Positions 1-7,917 are shown, counted from the stretch's first letter. The stretch is DNA of 22,004 bases from CAYFQV01 sp964413635 (GCA_964413635.1 CAYPTH010000045.1:1-22004); one strand, 5' to 3'. Notes: generated by a model from the letters alone, not told the origin. Numbers and translations are program-made.

Positions 1-684
1 CTTCAGAACGTGCTTGAAGACGATGACCGACTGACGCATGCCCTTCGCCCGGGCGGTGCGGACGAAGTCACTTCGCAGTGTCTCGATCATGCTGGCCCGT
101 GAAAGCCGCGCAATGTAGGCAAAGTAGGGAAACGAGAGGGTGATTGCCGGCATGATAATGGTCACCCAGCCGTTTCGACCGGTTATCCACCCCGAGGTTG
201 GCAGCACCTGCCACTGGAGCGCCAAGAAGTACATGAGGACGGGACCTATCACGAAGAGGGGCACCGAGATTCCAATGACCGCCACGGACATGGATGCGTA
301 ATCGGCGAATCTGTTTCGGCGCAGGGCGGATATCATTCCCACCGTGACGCCAAGCAGTACTGCCAACGCAAGCGAGATACTCCCGAGAAGCATGGAGTTC
401 GGGAAACTCTGTGCAATGTAGTAATTCACGTCGTGGTCTTGGTACCGAAAGGAGGGACCGAGATCACCACGGATGACGTCAAAGACGTAGCGCCCATACT
501 GCATGATCATGGGCTCGTCCATGTGGAACTTTGCCTCAATGTTTTCGAGCACCTGCTGGGGGAGTTCTTTTTCCTGGGCAAAGGGGCCACCGGGAGCAAC
601 ACGAATAAGGAAAAACGTAATGGTAATAATGATGAAGAGCGTAGGTATCAACCCTATTACGCGTCGAACTACGTACCGTGTCAT
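1..684 (-). CDS. oppB: Oligopeptide ABC transporter permease OppB (partial, 3' end outside window)
   Basis: First 228 residues of an inner-membrane permease that, with OppC and the ATPases OppD/F, moves peptides delivered by OppA. The ATG is at 684-682, with GAGG 8 nt upstream. The protein opens MTRYVVRRVIGLIPTLF and enters a first membrane helix (about residues 9-28). A periplasmic stretch with the typical GDLG segment follows, then several hydrophobic helices. The cytoplasmic EAA-type loop that contacts the ATPase is visible (DFVRTARAKGM, about residues 206-216). The family is usually just over 300 residues, so roughly the last quarter, with the final helices, lies beyond base 1. It is downstream of oppA, separated by a terminator, and has its own promoter. 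The substrate could be di- or oligopeptides; sequence alone does not decide. Confidence 0.93.
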   Translation of the reverse strand, partial: MTRYVVRRVIGLIPTLFIIITITFFLIRVAPGGPFAQEKELPQQVLENIEAKFHMDEPMIMQYGRYVFDVIRGDLGPSFRYQDHDVNYYIAQSFPNSMLLGSISLALAVLLGVTVGMISALRRNRFADYASMSVAVIGISVPLFVIGPVLMYFLALQWQVLPTSGWITGRNGWVTIIMPAITLSFPYFAYIARLSRASMIETLRSDFVRTARAKGMRQSVIVFKHVLK

Positions 685-765
685 GTAGTAACCTCAAGAA
701 GAATGTGCCAAAGGAAGTTGGGAGGCAGCGGCGCAGAGCCCCGCCCCCGCATATCGTGGCCGTTT

Positions 766-794
766 AATATACCCGGTGACCGGTTTCTTTTCAA
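766..794 (-). promoter_or_regulatory. Promoter of oppB
   Basis: Minus strand: TTGAAA (794-789), 17-nt spacer, TATATT (771-766). It lies between the oppA terminator and the oppB start, so oppB and genes beyond can be transcribed independently. The spacer holds a perfect 11-nt palindrome, CCGGTGACCGG (773-783), which could be an operator. Confidence 0.6.
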
Positions 795-835
795 TAGAAT
801 TTCATGCCTTGTCCCGACACGAAATGACTGGAGCC

Positions 836-861
836 AAAAAAGCCCCCGGGTATCCGGGGGC
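836..861 (-). terminator. Rho-independent terminator after oppA
   Basis: Perfect 8-bp GC-rich stem (842-849 with 854-861, GCCCCCGG/CCGGGGGC) with a 4-nt loop. On the minus strand it is followed directly by a run of six T (841-836). It sits 26 nt past the oppA stop and before oppB. It should either end most oppA transcripts or protect the oppA 3' end, raising OppA over the membrane components. Confidence 0.9.
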
Positions 862-887
862 CGTGAAAGTGGCAATTGCCGGTGCGC

Positions 888-2477
888 TTAGTTGCGCGTG
901 ACGGCGGACACAGGGTGCTGGTCCATGACGTTTTCGAACCAACCGCCCCAGGTCTCGGTGTCAATCATGTTGACGGAGACGTAGTGGTAGATCGGTGCCA
1001 CGGCCTGCTCCTGCTCAACGAGGATGCTCTCGGCCTCTGCCATCATGTTGTAGCGCTCTTCCCCTGCGGGGGTGCGGGCTGCCTCAGCGAGGAGCTCGTC
1101 GTAGCGATCGCTGGAGAAGCGACCGCCGTTCATGGCGCCGCCGGTTACGAACATGTCGAGGAAGGTGTTCGGGTCACGATAGTCGCCGATCCACCCTGCG
1201 CGAGCAATGTCGAACTCAGCTGCCCGGCGGCTAGCCAGGTAGGTCTGCCACTCCTGGTTCTCCAGGGTGACGTCGATGTTCAAGTTCTCCAGCCACTGCT
1301 GCTGGATGTACTCGGCAACCTTCTTGTGCGCCTCGTTGGTGTTGTAGAGGATGGCCAGCTCGGGGAAGCCTTCACCGTTGGGGTAGCCGGCGTCCGCAAG
1401 AAGCTGCTGAGCCTCTTCGACGTCCAACTCGTTTCCTTCAATGCCGGGATAGCCTTCCATGTCGGGGACCATGGCATCGGTCGGAATTTGACCTGCCTGA
1501 GTGATAACCTCGACGATCTCCTGCTTGTCGAAAGACATTGCGAGAGCGCGGCGTACGCGGGCGTCGTCCAGGGGCTCACGAGTGGTGTTGTAGACGTAGT
1601 AGTACGTTCCGAGGTACGGCGCTACGTGGTAGTCGCTGCGGAGGCGAGCGGACTGGATCTGGTCGGTCGGAACCGTGGTCGTCCAGTCAACCTCTCCGTT
1701 GAGGAACATGTTGTGCATGGTGTTGTTGTCGTCCGTCGGGATGAAGGTAACGCGATTCGCGTTGCCCGCCGCATCCCGCCAGTAGGTATCGCTCTTCACA
1801 ACACTGAGGTCCTCTTGGGGCTGCCAGCGATCCAGCACGTAGGCTCCATTGCCCACGAAGTTCTCGGGCAGAGTCCACGCGTCTCCGTACTCCTCGATCG
1901 CATGGAGCGGTACGGGGGAGAAGGAGTAGTGAGCCATTGCACCAATTGCGTAGGGGAGCGGACCGACGAGCTCTACCTGGAAGGTGTACTCATCGATTGC
2001 CTCGACACCGACGTCGTCGGCACTTGCCTCGCCTGCGTTGAACTCCGCAGCGCCTTCAACGAACATGGAGGGGAACCATGCGTAGGGAGCGCCGGTCTCG
2101 GGGTCAACCATGCGAATCCAGGACTTCTCGTAGGTATCTGCGGTGATCGGGGTGCCGTCGCTCCAAACCGCATCTTCGCGGAGCTTGAAGGTGTAGACGG
2201 TGCCGTCCTCGCTGACTTCCCAGCTCTCCGCGCCTGCGGGGAGGGGCTCTGCCGTTCGAGGATCATAACGTACAAGACCTTCGAAAAGAGCCTTGTAGAT
2301 GCGATGCTCGGGGACACCGGATACCAGATGGGGATCGAGAGACTCGGGCTCTGCACCATTTGCAATGATGAACTCGACGTCTTCCATTGTTTCGCCCTCG
2401 CCCTCGGCTTGTTGGCCTCCGGCGAACGCGGTGACGGCGATAAGCGCCATCAATAGCACGCTAAGTAGTTTCTTCAT
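888..2477 (-). CDS. oppA: Periplasmic oligopeptide-binding protein OppA (SBP family 5)
   Basis: 529-residue solute-binding protein that captures peptides in the periplasm for the Opp transporter. Residues 1-19 (MKKLLSVLLMALIAVTAFA) form a signal peptide, and GGQQ follows. There is no lipobox cysteine, so it is probably a soluble periplasmic protein rather than a lipoprotein. The mature part has family 5 hallmarks: GAEPESLDPH near the N-terminus, LFEGLVRYDP, YTFKLREDAVWSDGTPITA, and VRRALAMSFDK in the second half. Length fits the family (about 500-560). The ATG at 2477 is chosen because AAAGGAGG lies just upstream (2481-2490) and the signal peptide starts there. Upstream in-frame starts would add an unrelated tail and overrun the promoter. 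First gene of an oppA-oppB operon. Confidence 0.95.
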   Translation of the reverse strand: MKKLLSVLLMALIAVTAFAGGQQAEGEGETMEDVEFIIANGAEPESLDPHLVSGVPEHRIYKALFEGLVRYDPRTAEPLPAGAESWEVSEDGTVYTFKLREDAVWSDGTPITADTYEKSWIRMVDPETGAPYAWFPSMFVEGAAEFNAGEASADDVGVEAIDEYTFQVELVGPLPYAIGAMAHYSFSPVPLHAIEEYGDAWTLPENFVGNGAYVLDRWQPQEDLSVVKSDTYWRDAAGNANRVTFIPTDDNNTMHNMFLNGEVDWTTTVPTDQIQSARLRSDYHVAPYLGTYYYVYNTTREPLDDARVRRALAMSFDKQEIVEVITQAGQIPTDAMVPDMEGYPGIEGNELDVEEAQQLLADAGYPNGEGFPELAILYNTNEAHKKVAEYIQQQWLENLNIDVTLENQEWQTYLASRRAAEFDIARAGWIGDYRDPNTFLDMFVTGGAMNGGRFSSDRYDELLAEAARTPAGEERYNMMAEAESILVEQEQAVAPIYHYVSVNMIDTETWGGWFENVMDQHPVSAVTRN

Positions 2478-2521
2478 GCGGTCCTCCTTTAGGATGCATT
2501 TATATGGATACTTGATCGCGT

Positions 2522-2550
2522 AGACTACACTGAATTTCGTCGGTTGCCAA
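2522..2550 (-). promoter_or_regulatory. Candidate promoter of oppA
   Basis: Minus strand: TTGGCA (2550-2545), 17-nt spacer, TAGTCT (2527-2522). This predicts a leader of about 36 nt with the strong Shine-Dalgarno at 2481-2490. The divergent promoter of the next gene lies about 50 bp away. Confidence 0.45.
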
Positions 2551-2596
2551 GTGGGCGTTTTGGTGAGGTTTCCGTGAGCGCACGCTGTACATCGCG

Positions 2597-2626
2597 TTGA
2601 CACAGTATCGCGCACGCCGATACGGT
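2597..2626 (+). promoter_or_regulatory. Candidate promoter of the acyltransferase gene, with inverted repeat
   Basis: Consensus TTGACA (2597-2602), 18-nt spacer, weak TACGGT (2621-2626). The spacer and -10 contain the inverted repeat GTATCG (2605-2610)/CGATAC (2618-2623), a possible operator. A similar arrangement occurs before the lolA-like gene. Confidence 0.4.
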
Positions 2627-2668
2627 TAATACTGGGACCGGGTCAACCAACGCTCTTGGGGAGGAGCC

Positions 2669-3559
2669 ATGCCGTCTATCAGCGAAGGTTTCGAGAATAT
2701 TACGACTCAGCTTATCAAAAACTCACGCTCCCCCCGGGAAATCGCTCCGGAGAATGTGTACCAGCCCGCGAACATGACGAACCGGCCCCTGATCGACAAG
2801 ATTATCGAGACGCTCGTTCTCCCGGGCAGTGGAATCATCGGCCACGAGGAGCTCAAAGAGCTCCACGACCGCAGCCAGGGCGGCGCGTCATGCTTGGTTC
2901 TGATGGAGCACTACAGCAACTTCGATATTCCGGGGCTGTGCTACTTCCTCGAAAGCCATGGAATGGAGGGCGCGTCAGTGGCGAACTCCATTACGTCCAT
3001 GGCGGGCATGAAACTGAACATGGAGAGCGACTTCATCCGCGCGTTTACCGAGGCCTACAGCCGGCTTGTCATCTATCCGTCACGGAGCCTGGAGGCGATT
3101 TCCAATCCGGATGAACGTGCCGAGGAGGCGCACCGGGCCAAGGAGATCAATAACGCAGCGTTGCGGCAGATGGTACGCTTGAAACATCAGGGCCACCTGA
3201 TCCTTGTCTTCCCAACCGGAACGCGATACCGTCCCTCGAGCCCCGATACCGCCCGCGTACTCACAACGGTGGACTCCTACATCAAGAGCTTCGACTACAT
3301 GATATTGATCGGGATCGCCGGGAACGTACTCCACGTCGCCGAAGGCGGGGAAATGACCCAGGACCGGGTGGTGCAGGATGTCGTGGTCTACCACACCGGG
3401 GACATTATTGACTGCCGCAGTTTTCGAGACGAGATACGAGGTCACGAGTCGACCGGGGCGGCGGCCAAACAGGCTGTCGCCACGGAAGTGCAAGAACGGC
3501 TACGTCGGCTACACCGCAAAGCCGAAGAGGAGCGCGAAGCGCGGCTTCCACGCCAATGA
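2669..3559 (+). CDS. PlsC/PlsB-type glycerolipid acyltransferase
   Basis: 296-residue protein that probably transfers an acyl chain to glycerol-3-phosphate or lysophosphatidate at the inner membrane, in phospholipid synthesis. The catalytic HX4D motif is HYSNFD (residues 81-86). The phosphate-binding block is FPTGTR (181-186), a variant of the usual FPEGTR with Thr for Glu. No clear membrane helix is seen, so membrane contact is likely peripheral. The C-terminus (about 270-296) is a highly charged helix rich in Arg and Glu. The ATG at 2669 is preceded by GGGGAGGAG. It is monocistronic, divergent from oppA and convergent with the UPF0158-GNAT gene. Which acceptor it uses cannot be told from these motifs. 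Confidence 0.8.
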   Translation: MPSISEGFENITTQLIKNSRSPREIAPENVYQPANMTNRPLIDKIIETLVLPGSGIIGHEELKELHDRSQGGASCLVLMEHYSNFDIPGLCYFLESHGMEGASVANSITSMAGMKLNMESDFIRAFTEAYSRLVIYPSRSLEAISNPDERAEEAHRAKEINNAALRQMVRLKHQGHLILVFPTGTRYRPSSPDTARVLTTVDSYIKSFDYMILIGIAGNVLHVAEGGEMTQDRVVQDVVVYHTGDIIDCRSFRDEIRGHESTGAAAKQAVATEVQERLRRLHRKAEEEREARLPRQ

Positions 3560-3575
3560 CCGGGTGCGCTCCGCC

Positions 3576-4493
3576 TCACCCCTGCGATGATGGCCGGAGA
3601 AAGACGCCGACGGTCTGATAGTCCTCCGAAAGGAGAGGCGCCAACACTGCTGCTCCGCCGAGGAGTTGAATGAGCGGCCGCCCGCCTCCCGGCATCCCCG
3701 ACCTCTCGATGAATCGCTCAAAGAGAAGCTTGCCGATGCCCAGTCCGCGATACTCCGACCACACAAAAATCTCCTCGAGCGAGGTGGCCGCGCCATAGGC
3801 CCCGCCACTGGCCGCGCCACATGCCCTGCCACTGGCGTAGCCGCAGAGGCCGCCGCCGGCGGCCTCTGCAACGAACGCGCGACCGCTTCCCTCCTCGCCG
3901 AGGGGCGCAGGCTCCTGCGCTCGATGAAGCGTGTCACCGAGAAAGACGCTGAGCTCCGGATGGTCCGAGAGCAGCTCTTCCCGGGCGGCGTGCCGCATCT
4001 CCTCGAGCTCGGCCAGGTCCCCCTCCCCCGGCTCCCGCACGTCGACGTCGGTAAGCAGGAGCTCCCGTGGCGGCTCCTCCGGTATCTCGATCGGCTCCAA
4101 TCCCCAGCTCGAGCGCAGGTCGTTGTACCACTCAAAGACGATGCTCCGCATCTCTTGGTCCTTGAACGCGTGCCACCGGCGCTCGAAGGCCGGATACTCC
4201 CGAAGGGTGTCTTTGAAACGGCGGAAGACGCCGCGCCGCGCCGCGAGGGCGTCGCGAAGCGCCGCTTGGAGCTCAGCGTTGTGCAGCCCTTCGACGAAGC
4301 GCTCCATGAGTTGGAAACCGTGAGCTGGTTCCCACACGGGAACGGGGACGTAGCGCTGGTGTGAGGGGGAATCAATCTCCTCTTGAGAAATCAGCCTCCG
4401 TGTGGTCACATCCACGAACCAATCCGTGTTCTGGTCCTCCATGGCGAAAATGACTTCCGAGATCAGCTCTTCCGTCAGCTCAAATGGTGCCAT
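3576..4493 (-). CDS. UPF0158 - GNAT acetyltransferase fusion protein
   Basis: 305 residues in two parts. Residues 1 to about 130 resemble the uncharacterised UPF0158 family: RRGVFRRFKDTLREYPAFE with RRW and an EWYNDL segment. Residues about 147-305 look like a GNAT N-acetyltransferase, with REPGEGDLAELEEM opening the fold and the acetyl-CoA loop in EYRGLGIGKLLFERF (RGLGIG, 249-254). The acceptor is unknown. Between the strand ending RAFVAEA and SLEEIFVW, residues 217-239 are a Gly/Ala/Ser-rich stretch coded by a 24-bp tandem repeat. The ATG at 4493 has AAGGAG upstream and overlaps the end of proS by 14 nt, so the two are probably co-translated. An ATG 24 nt earlier lacks a site this good. Confidence 0.75.
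   Translation of the reverse strand: MAPFELTEELISEVIFAMEDQNTDWFVDVTTRRLISQEEIDSPSHQRYVPVPVWEPAHGFQLMERFVEGLHNAELQAALRDALAARRGVFRRFKDTLREYPAFERRWHAFKDQEMRSIVFEWYNDLRSSWGLEPIEIPEEPPRELLLTDVDVREPGEGDLAELEEMRHAAREELLSDHPELSVFLGDTLHRAQEPAPLGEEGSGRAFVAEAAGGGLCGYASGRACGAASGGAYGAATSLEEIFVWSEYRGLGIGKLLFERFIERSGMPGGGRPLIQLLGGAAVLAPLLSEDYQTVGVFLRPSSQG
3781..3845 (-). repeat. 24-bp tandem repeat inside the GNAT domain
   Basis: About 2.7 imperfect copies of a 24-bp unit: 3845-3822, 3821-3798 and a partial copy 3797-3781, read on the minus strand. Translated units are CGYASGRA, CGAASGGA and YGAATS. The reading frame is kept. Confidence 0.75.
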
Positions 4494-6210
4494 GCGGCGT
4501 CTCCTTGCGCAGCTCATTGAGGATCTCGCCCAGGTCCTCTACCGGGACGCGTCGCTCTTCGCCGCTTCGGCGCAGGCGGATTTCGACCGTTCCATCCTGA
4601 ACGGTCTGTCCGGAAACAACGATCCGTAGCGGCAGCCCGATCAAGTCGGCATCTTTCATCTTCGTTCCAATGGACTCGTGACGGTCGTCGAAGAGCACCA
4701 AGTCGCCGAGATCCTCGTACAAGGCCTCGGTGATCCGCCGTACCGTCGGCGAGCGCCCGATTGCCATGAGAAATCCGGGGTAGGGCGCAAGCTCGCCGGG
4801 CCAGATAATACCGCGGTCGTCGTGGTTCTGATCGACGATCCCGGCAATCAGCCGCCCGAGGCCAATGCCGTAGGAGCCCATGAAGGGGTAGACTTTCTCC
4901 GACCGTTCGCCTCGGAAGTAGAGATCCATGGCTCGAGAGTAGAAGTCACCGAGGCGAAAGATATGGCCGAGCTCCGCGGCCCGAAGCTGTGACAGCTCGT
5001 GACCGCAGTGAACGCATTTGCTTCCTTCCGGGATTCTCGCAACGTCCGCGACCAAATCGGCGTCGTAGTCGCGGCCGAAATTTCCATTGATGTAGTGATA
5101 GCCAGGCTCGTTGGCACCGTACACCAGGTTCGGCGAGTCGGCCGCCACCTCGTCCACGACAACAAGGATAGAGGACGAGCCGGCGTCCCCGGACACAATC
5201 TCCTCCAGTCCAATCGGGGAGAGATAGCCCGGTACGAGGCCGAGGTCTTCAATCGCCTCGACATCGGCAAGCCCGCTCACGGGGGTCCCGAGGGCGCGCT
5301 GCAGTTTCTCAGTGCTCACCTCGTGATCGGCGCGGACAACCACCATGACGAGCTCTTCGCCGACGCGATAGACCATGGGCTTGGCGAGGTCGGTGAGGGG
5401 GCGCTGCAGGAAGCGTGAGAGACGCCGCATGGTGCGGCAGTCGGGGGTGGAGACTCGCTGCAAGGGTTCCGGCCGCTCCTGGCGAATCTCCCGGAGACCG
5501 ACGGCAATATCGACGTTGGCGTGATAGCCGCAGGTATCGCAGATAGTGAGCAGGTCGTCGCCGCACTGCGTCGCTAGGAGAAACTCGAAACTCCGATCCC
5601 CGCCCATATATCCAACCCCCGCCTCCGCGGGAATCACGTCGACCTGACACCGTGCGAAAATGCGCTTGTAGGCCTGAAACATCTTGGGAAAGAAGTTGTT
5701 GAGGTCGGCGAAGGTGCGGTGAAAGGAGTAGGCGTCTTTCATGACGAACTCCTTCGTGCGCATGAGACCGCAGCGCGTCTTCTCTTCGTCCCGGTACTTG
5801 ATCTGATACTGGAAGACCAGGAGCGGCAGGTTGCGATACGAGTTCAGGCAGTTTCGGACGAGCTCGACCATGGCCTCTTCGTGGGTGGCGGCAAGGACGA
5901 GGGACTTACCGCTGCGGTCCTGGAAGCGCGCCAGATCTTTGCCGAGGGCAGTAGCGCGGCCGGTGCGCTCCCAGAGCTCTTGGGGATTGACCAGCGGCGC
6001 CATCACTTCCTGCCCGCCGAGGGCCTCCATCTCTTCGGCAATAAGGCGTTTCACGTTGCGAAGGACGCGATGCCCCAGAGGAAGGAAGGAGAAGAGCCCG
6101 TTTCCGAGATTCCGAATAAAGCCGGCCCGTACCAGCAATTGGTAGCTGATGGAGCGCACGCCGTGAGGGGCGGCGCGAAGGGTGTGAGCGAGCAGGCGCG
6201 AGTAGCGCAT
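4480..6210 (-). CDS. proS: Prolyl-tRNA synthetase, bacterial type
   Basis: 576-residue class II synthetase that charges tRNA-Pro in the cytoplasm; length matches the bacterial form (E. coli 572). Motif 1 lies around residues 68-86. Motif 2 is YQIKYRDE through RTKEFVMKDAYSFH (135-164). Motif 3 is GSYGIGLGRLIAGI (445-458). An insertion between motifs 2 and 3 (about 225-400) corresponds to the INS editing domain that clears Ala-tRNA-Pro; LAKPMVYR (275-282) sits where the catalytic lysine is expected. A C-terminal anticodon-binding domain follows (about 475-576). I chose the ATG at 6210 (MRYSRLLAHT) over 6219 because homologues start this way and because a strong -10 box overlaps the 6219 ATG. 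There is no Shine-Dalgarno, so the mRNA may be leaderless. Confidence 0.93.
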   Translation of the reverse strand: MRYSRLLAHTLRAAPHGVRSISYQLLVRAGFIRNLGNGLFSFLPLGHRVLRNVKRLIAEEMEALGGQEVMAPLVNPQELWERTGRATALGKDLARFQDRSGKSLVLAATHEEAMVELVRNCLNSYRNLPLLVFQYQIKYRDEEKTRCGLMRTKEFVMKDAYSFHRTFADLNNFFPKMFQAYKRIFARCQVDVIPAEAGVGYMGGDRSFEFLLATQCGDDLLTICDTCGYHANVDIAVGLREIRQERPEPLQRVSTPDCRTMRRLSRFLQRPLTDLAKPMVYRVGEELVMVVVRADHEVSTEKLQRALGTPVSGLADVEAIEDLGLVPGYLSPIGLEEIVSGDAGSSSILVVVDEVAADSPNLVYGANEPGYHYINGNFGRDYDADLVADVARIPEGSKCVHCGHELSQLRAAELGHIFRLGDFYSRAMDLYFRGERSEKVYPFMGSYGIGLGRLIAGIVDQNHDDRGIIWPGELAPYPGFLMAIGRSPTVRRITEALYEDLGDLVLFDDRHESIGTKMKDADLIGLPLRIVVSGQTVQDGTVEIRLRRSGEERRVPVEDLGEILNELRKETPHGTI

Positions 6211-6217
6211 GCTGGGC

Positions 6218-6246
6218 ATTGTAGGTTCGCCCCCGAGCGGGGTCAA
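6218..6246 (-). promoter_or_regulatory. Promoter of proS
   Basis: Minus strand: TTGACC (6246-6241), 17-nt spacer, TACAAT (6223-6218); each hexamer matches consensus at 5 of 6. Only 7 nt separate the -10 from the ATG at 6210, so transcription should start at or near the start codon. Confidence 0.65.
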
Positions 6247-6248
6247 GC

Positions 6249-6277
6249 TTGACACTGCCACGGCATCCCAACACACT
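6249..6277 (+). promoter_or_regulatory. Possible promoter of eno
   Basis: Consensus TTGACA (6249-6254) with CACACT (6272-6277) at a 17-nt spacing. The -10 is poor. It overlaps the proS -35 region on the other strand. A -35-only match is weak evidence. Confidence 0.3.
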
Positions 6278-6307
6278 GACTCCAAACAACCACCTCAGGA
6301 GCAGAAA

Positions 6308-7603
6308 ATGAGCATGATAGAGTACGTTGAAGCGAGAGAGATCCTCGACTCGAGGGGCAATCCCACCGTCGAAGTCGATGTCGTCCTCGAAGACGGCGCA
6401 ATGGGCCGAGCCGCCGTCCCCTCCGGTGCATCCACCGGCGAGCATGAGGCAATTGAGCTGCGCGATGGGGACAAATCCCGGTTCATGGGGAAGGGCGTCC
6501 TCAAGGCGGTCGAGAACGTGAACAACGTGATTGGTCCCGAAATCGAAGGGCTGGATGCCACGGATCAGATCGATGTCGACCGCACCATGATCGCCCTCGA
6601 CGGAACGGACAACAAGGCAAAGCTGGGAGCAAACGCCATTCTCGGTGTTTCCATGGCCTGCGCCCGGGCGGCGGCGGATTCCTTGGGACTGCCGCTCTTC
6701 AAGTACCTGGGCGCCTACCACGCCTCCGTCCTCCCGGTTCCCATGGCGAACATCTTGAACGGCGGGTCCCACGCGGACAACTCGGTGGATTTCCAAGAGT
6801 TCATGGTCATGCCCGTGGGCGCCGACAGCATCCGCAGCGCCATTCGGATGACTGCGGAGGTTTTCCACAACCTCAAGGCCCTGCTCAAGGAGAACGGCCA
6901 CAGCACGAACGTCGGAGACGAGGGCGGATTCGCCCCGAATCTGAAGTCGAACGAGGAAGCCATCGAGTCGGTCATCCAGGGCATTGAGCGCGCCGGCTAC
7001 AAGCCCGGTGAGGACATGATGATTGCCCTCGACCCCGCAAGCTCGGAGTTCTTCGACGCCAAGAAGAAGAAATACATCTTCAAGAAGTCCGACGGACGCG
7101 AGCTCTCCTCGGAAGAGATGGCATCCTACTGGGCCGACTGGGCCGGCAAGTACCCCATTATCTCAATTGAAGACGGCATGGACGAGAACGACTGGGAGGG
7201 CTGGAAGGCGCTGACGGAGAAGATTGGCGATAAGGTGCAACTGGTCGGCGACGATCTCTTTGTTACCAACACCCGCCGCCTCTCTCGAGGCATTGAAGAG
7301 GGAATTGCGAACTCGATCCTGGTAAAGGTCAACCAGATCGGCAGCCTCACCGAAACCTACGAGGCGGTCGAGATGGCAAAGCGCGCCGGCTACACGGCCA
7401 TTGTAAGCCACCGAAGCGGCGAAACCGAGGACGACTTCATTGCCGACCTGGTGGTGGCCCTTGAAACTGGTCAGATCAAGACGGGTTCCATGTCACGCTC
7501 CGATCGCTTGGCCAAGTACAACCAGCTCATGCGGATCGAGGACATGTTGGAAGGAAACGCATCGTACGCAGGAAGAGAAGCCTTCTATTCGATCAAGAAG
7601 TAG
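6308..7603 (+). CDS. eno: Enolase
   Basis: 431-residue enolase (2-phosphoglycerate to phosphoenolpyruvate, glycolysis), standard length for bacteria. Visible active-site elements: the mobile loop SGASTGEHEA (39-48), catalytic Glu205 in VGDEGGF, Mg ligands Asp242 (ALDPASSEFF), Glu288 (SIEDGMDE) and Asp315 (LVGDDLFVTN), catalytic Lys340 (LVKVNQIGSLTET), and the substrate loop SHRSGETEDD (367-376). The ATG at 6308 is preceded by AGGAG at 6297-6301 and gives MSMIEYVEAREILDSRGNPT, the usual start. It is monocistronic, divergent from proS and convergent with acyP. Confidence 0.98.
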   Translation: MSMIEYVEAREILDSRGNPTVEVDVVLEDGAMGRAAVPSGASTGEHEAIELRDGDKSRFMGKGVLKAVENVNNVIGPEIEGLDATDQIDVDRTMIALDGTDNKAKLGANAILGVSMACARAAADSLGLPLFKYLGAYHASVLPVPMANILNGGSHADNSVDFQEFMVMPVGADSIRSAIRMTAEVFHNLKALLKENGHSTNVGDEGGFAPNLKSNEEAIESVIQGIERAGYKPGEDMMIALDPASSEFFDAKKKKYIFKKSDGRELSSEEMASYWADWAGKYPIISIEDGMDENDWEGWKALTEKIGDKVQLVGDDLFVTNTRRLSRGIEEGIANSILVKVNQIGSLTETYEAVEMAKRAGYTAIVSHRSGETEDDFIADLVVALETGQIKTGSMSRSDRLAKYNQLMRIEDMLEGNASYAGREAFYSIKK

Positions 7604-7644
7604 ACCATTCGAGGGCGGTGCCGTCGCGGCGCTTACCGAATGGT
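7604..7644. other. Inverted repeat at the convergent eno/acyP ends
   Basis: Exact 8-bp repeat ACCATTCG (7604-7611)/CGAATGGT (7637-7644) with a 25-nt GC-rich loop. It starts directly after the eno stop and reaches into the end of acyP. It could act as a shared transcription stop, but no T-run follows on either strand. Confidence 0.25.
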
Positions 7645-7917
7645 GAAACGCCGGAACCGCCCCTCCGCCGGTCCCGTGTGAGCGTCGACGGTGCTCACGC
7701 GGGCGCCTGGCGGCCCCTGTTGCAACCACTGTTCGTAGCTGTGAATCGCGTCCTCGGGGCCCTCGGCCTCCACTCTGACGGAGCCATCCGCTTCGTTGCG
7801 CACCCACCCGGTTAGACCCAAGCGGGTCGCTCGGCTCTGCGCCTGCATGCGGAAACCAACGCCTTGAACGCGTCCGTGAATACGTGCCGAAAGGGCGAGA
7901 AGTCTTTCATCCGCCAT
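7633..7917 (-). CDS. acyP: Acylphosphatase
   Basis: 94-residue cytoplasmic enzyme that hydrolyses carboxyl-phosphate bonds (acyl phosphates such as 1,3-bisphosphoglycerate, carbamoyl-phosphate or acetyl-phosphate). The phosphate-binding loop is GRVQGVGFR (15-23) with catalytic Arg23, and Asn41 lies in GWVRNEADGSV. Length and ferredoxin-like pattern match the family. The ATG at 7917 has GAGGAGG about 6 nt upstream. The gene begins 12 nt after the stop of the upstream response regulator, so it is almost surely co-transcribed with two response regulators. That setting suggests, but does not prove, a role in acetyl-phosphate or aspartyl-phosphate turnover. Confidence 0.93.
   Translation of the reverse strand: MADERLLALSARIHGRVQGVGFRMQAQSRATRLGLTGWVRNEADGSVRVEAEGPEDAIHSYEQWLQQGPPGARVSTVDAHTGPAEGRFRRFTIR

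Noticed and set aside
876..2456. A 526-codon open frame on the plus strand opposite oppA
   Set aside because: It is the antisense shadow of a clear oppA gene; no Shine-Dalgarno, Val/Leu/Asp-rich composition without motifs, and it arises from third-position GC bias.
3562..3581. Hairpin GGGTG/CACCC between the convergent acyltransferase and UPF0158-GNAT ends, considered as a terminator
   Set aside because: Only 5 bp with a 10-nt loop and no T-run on either side.
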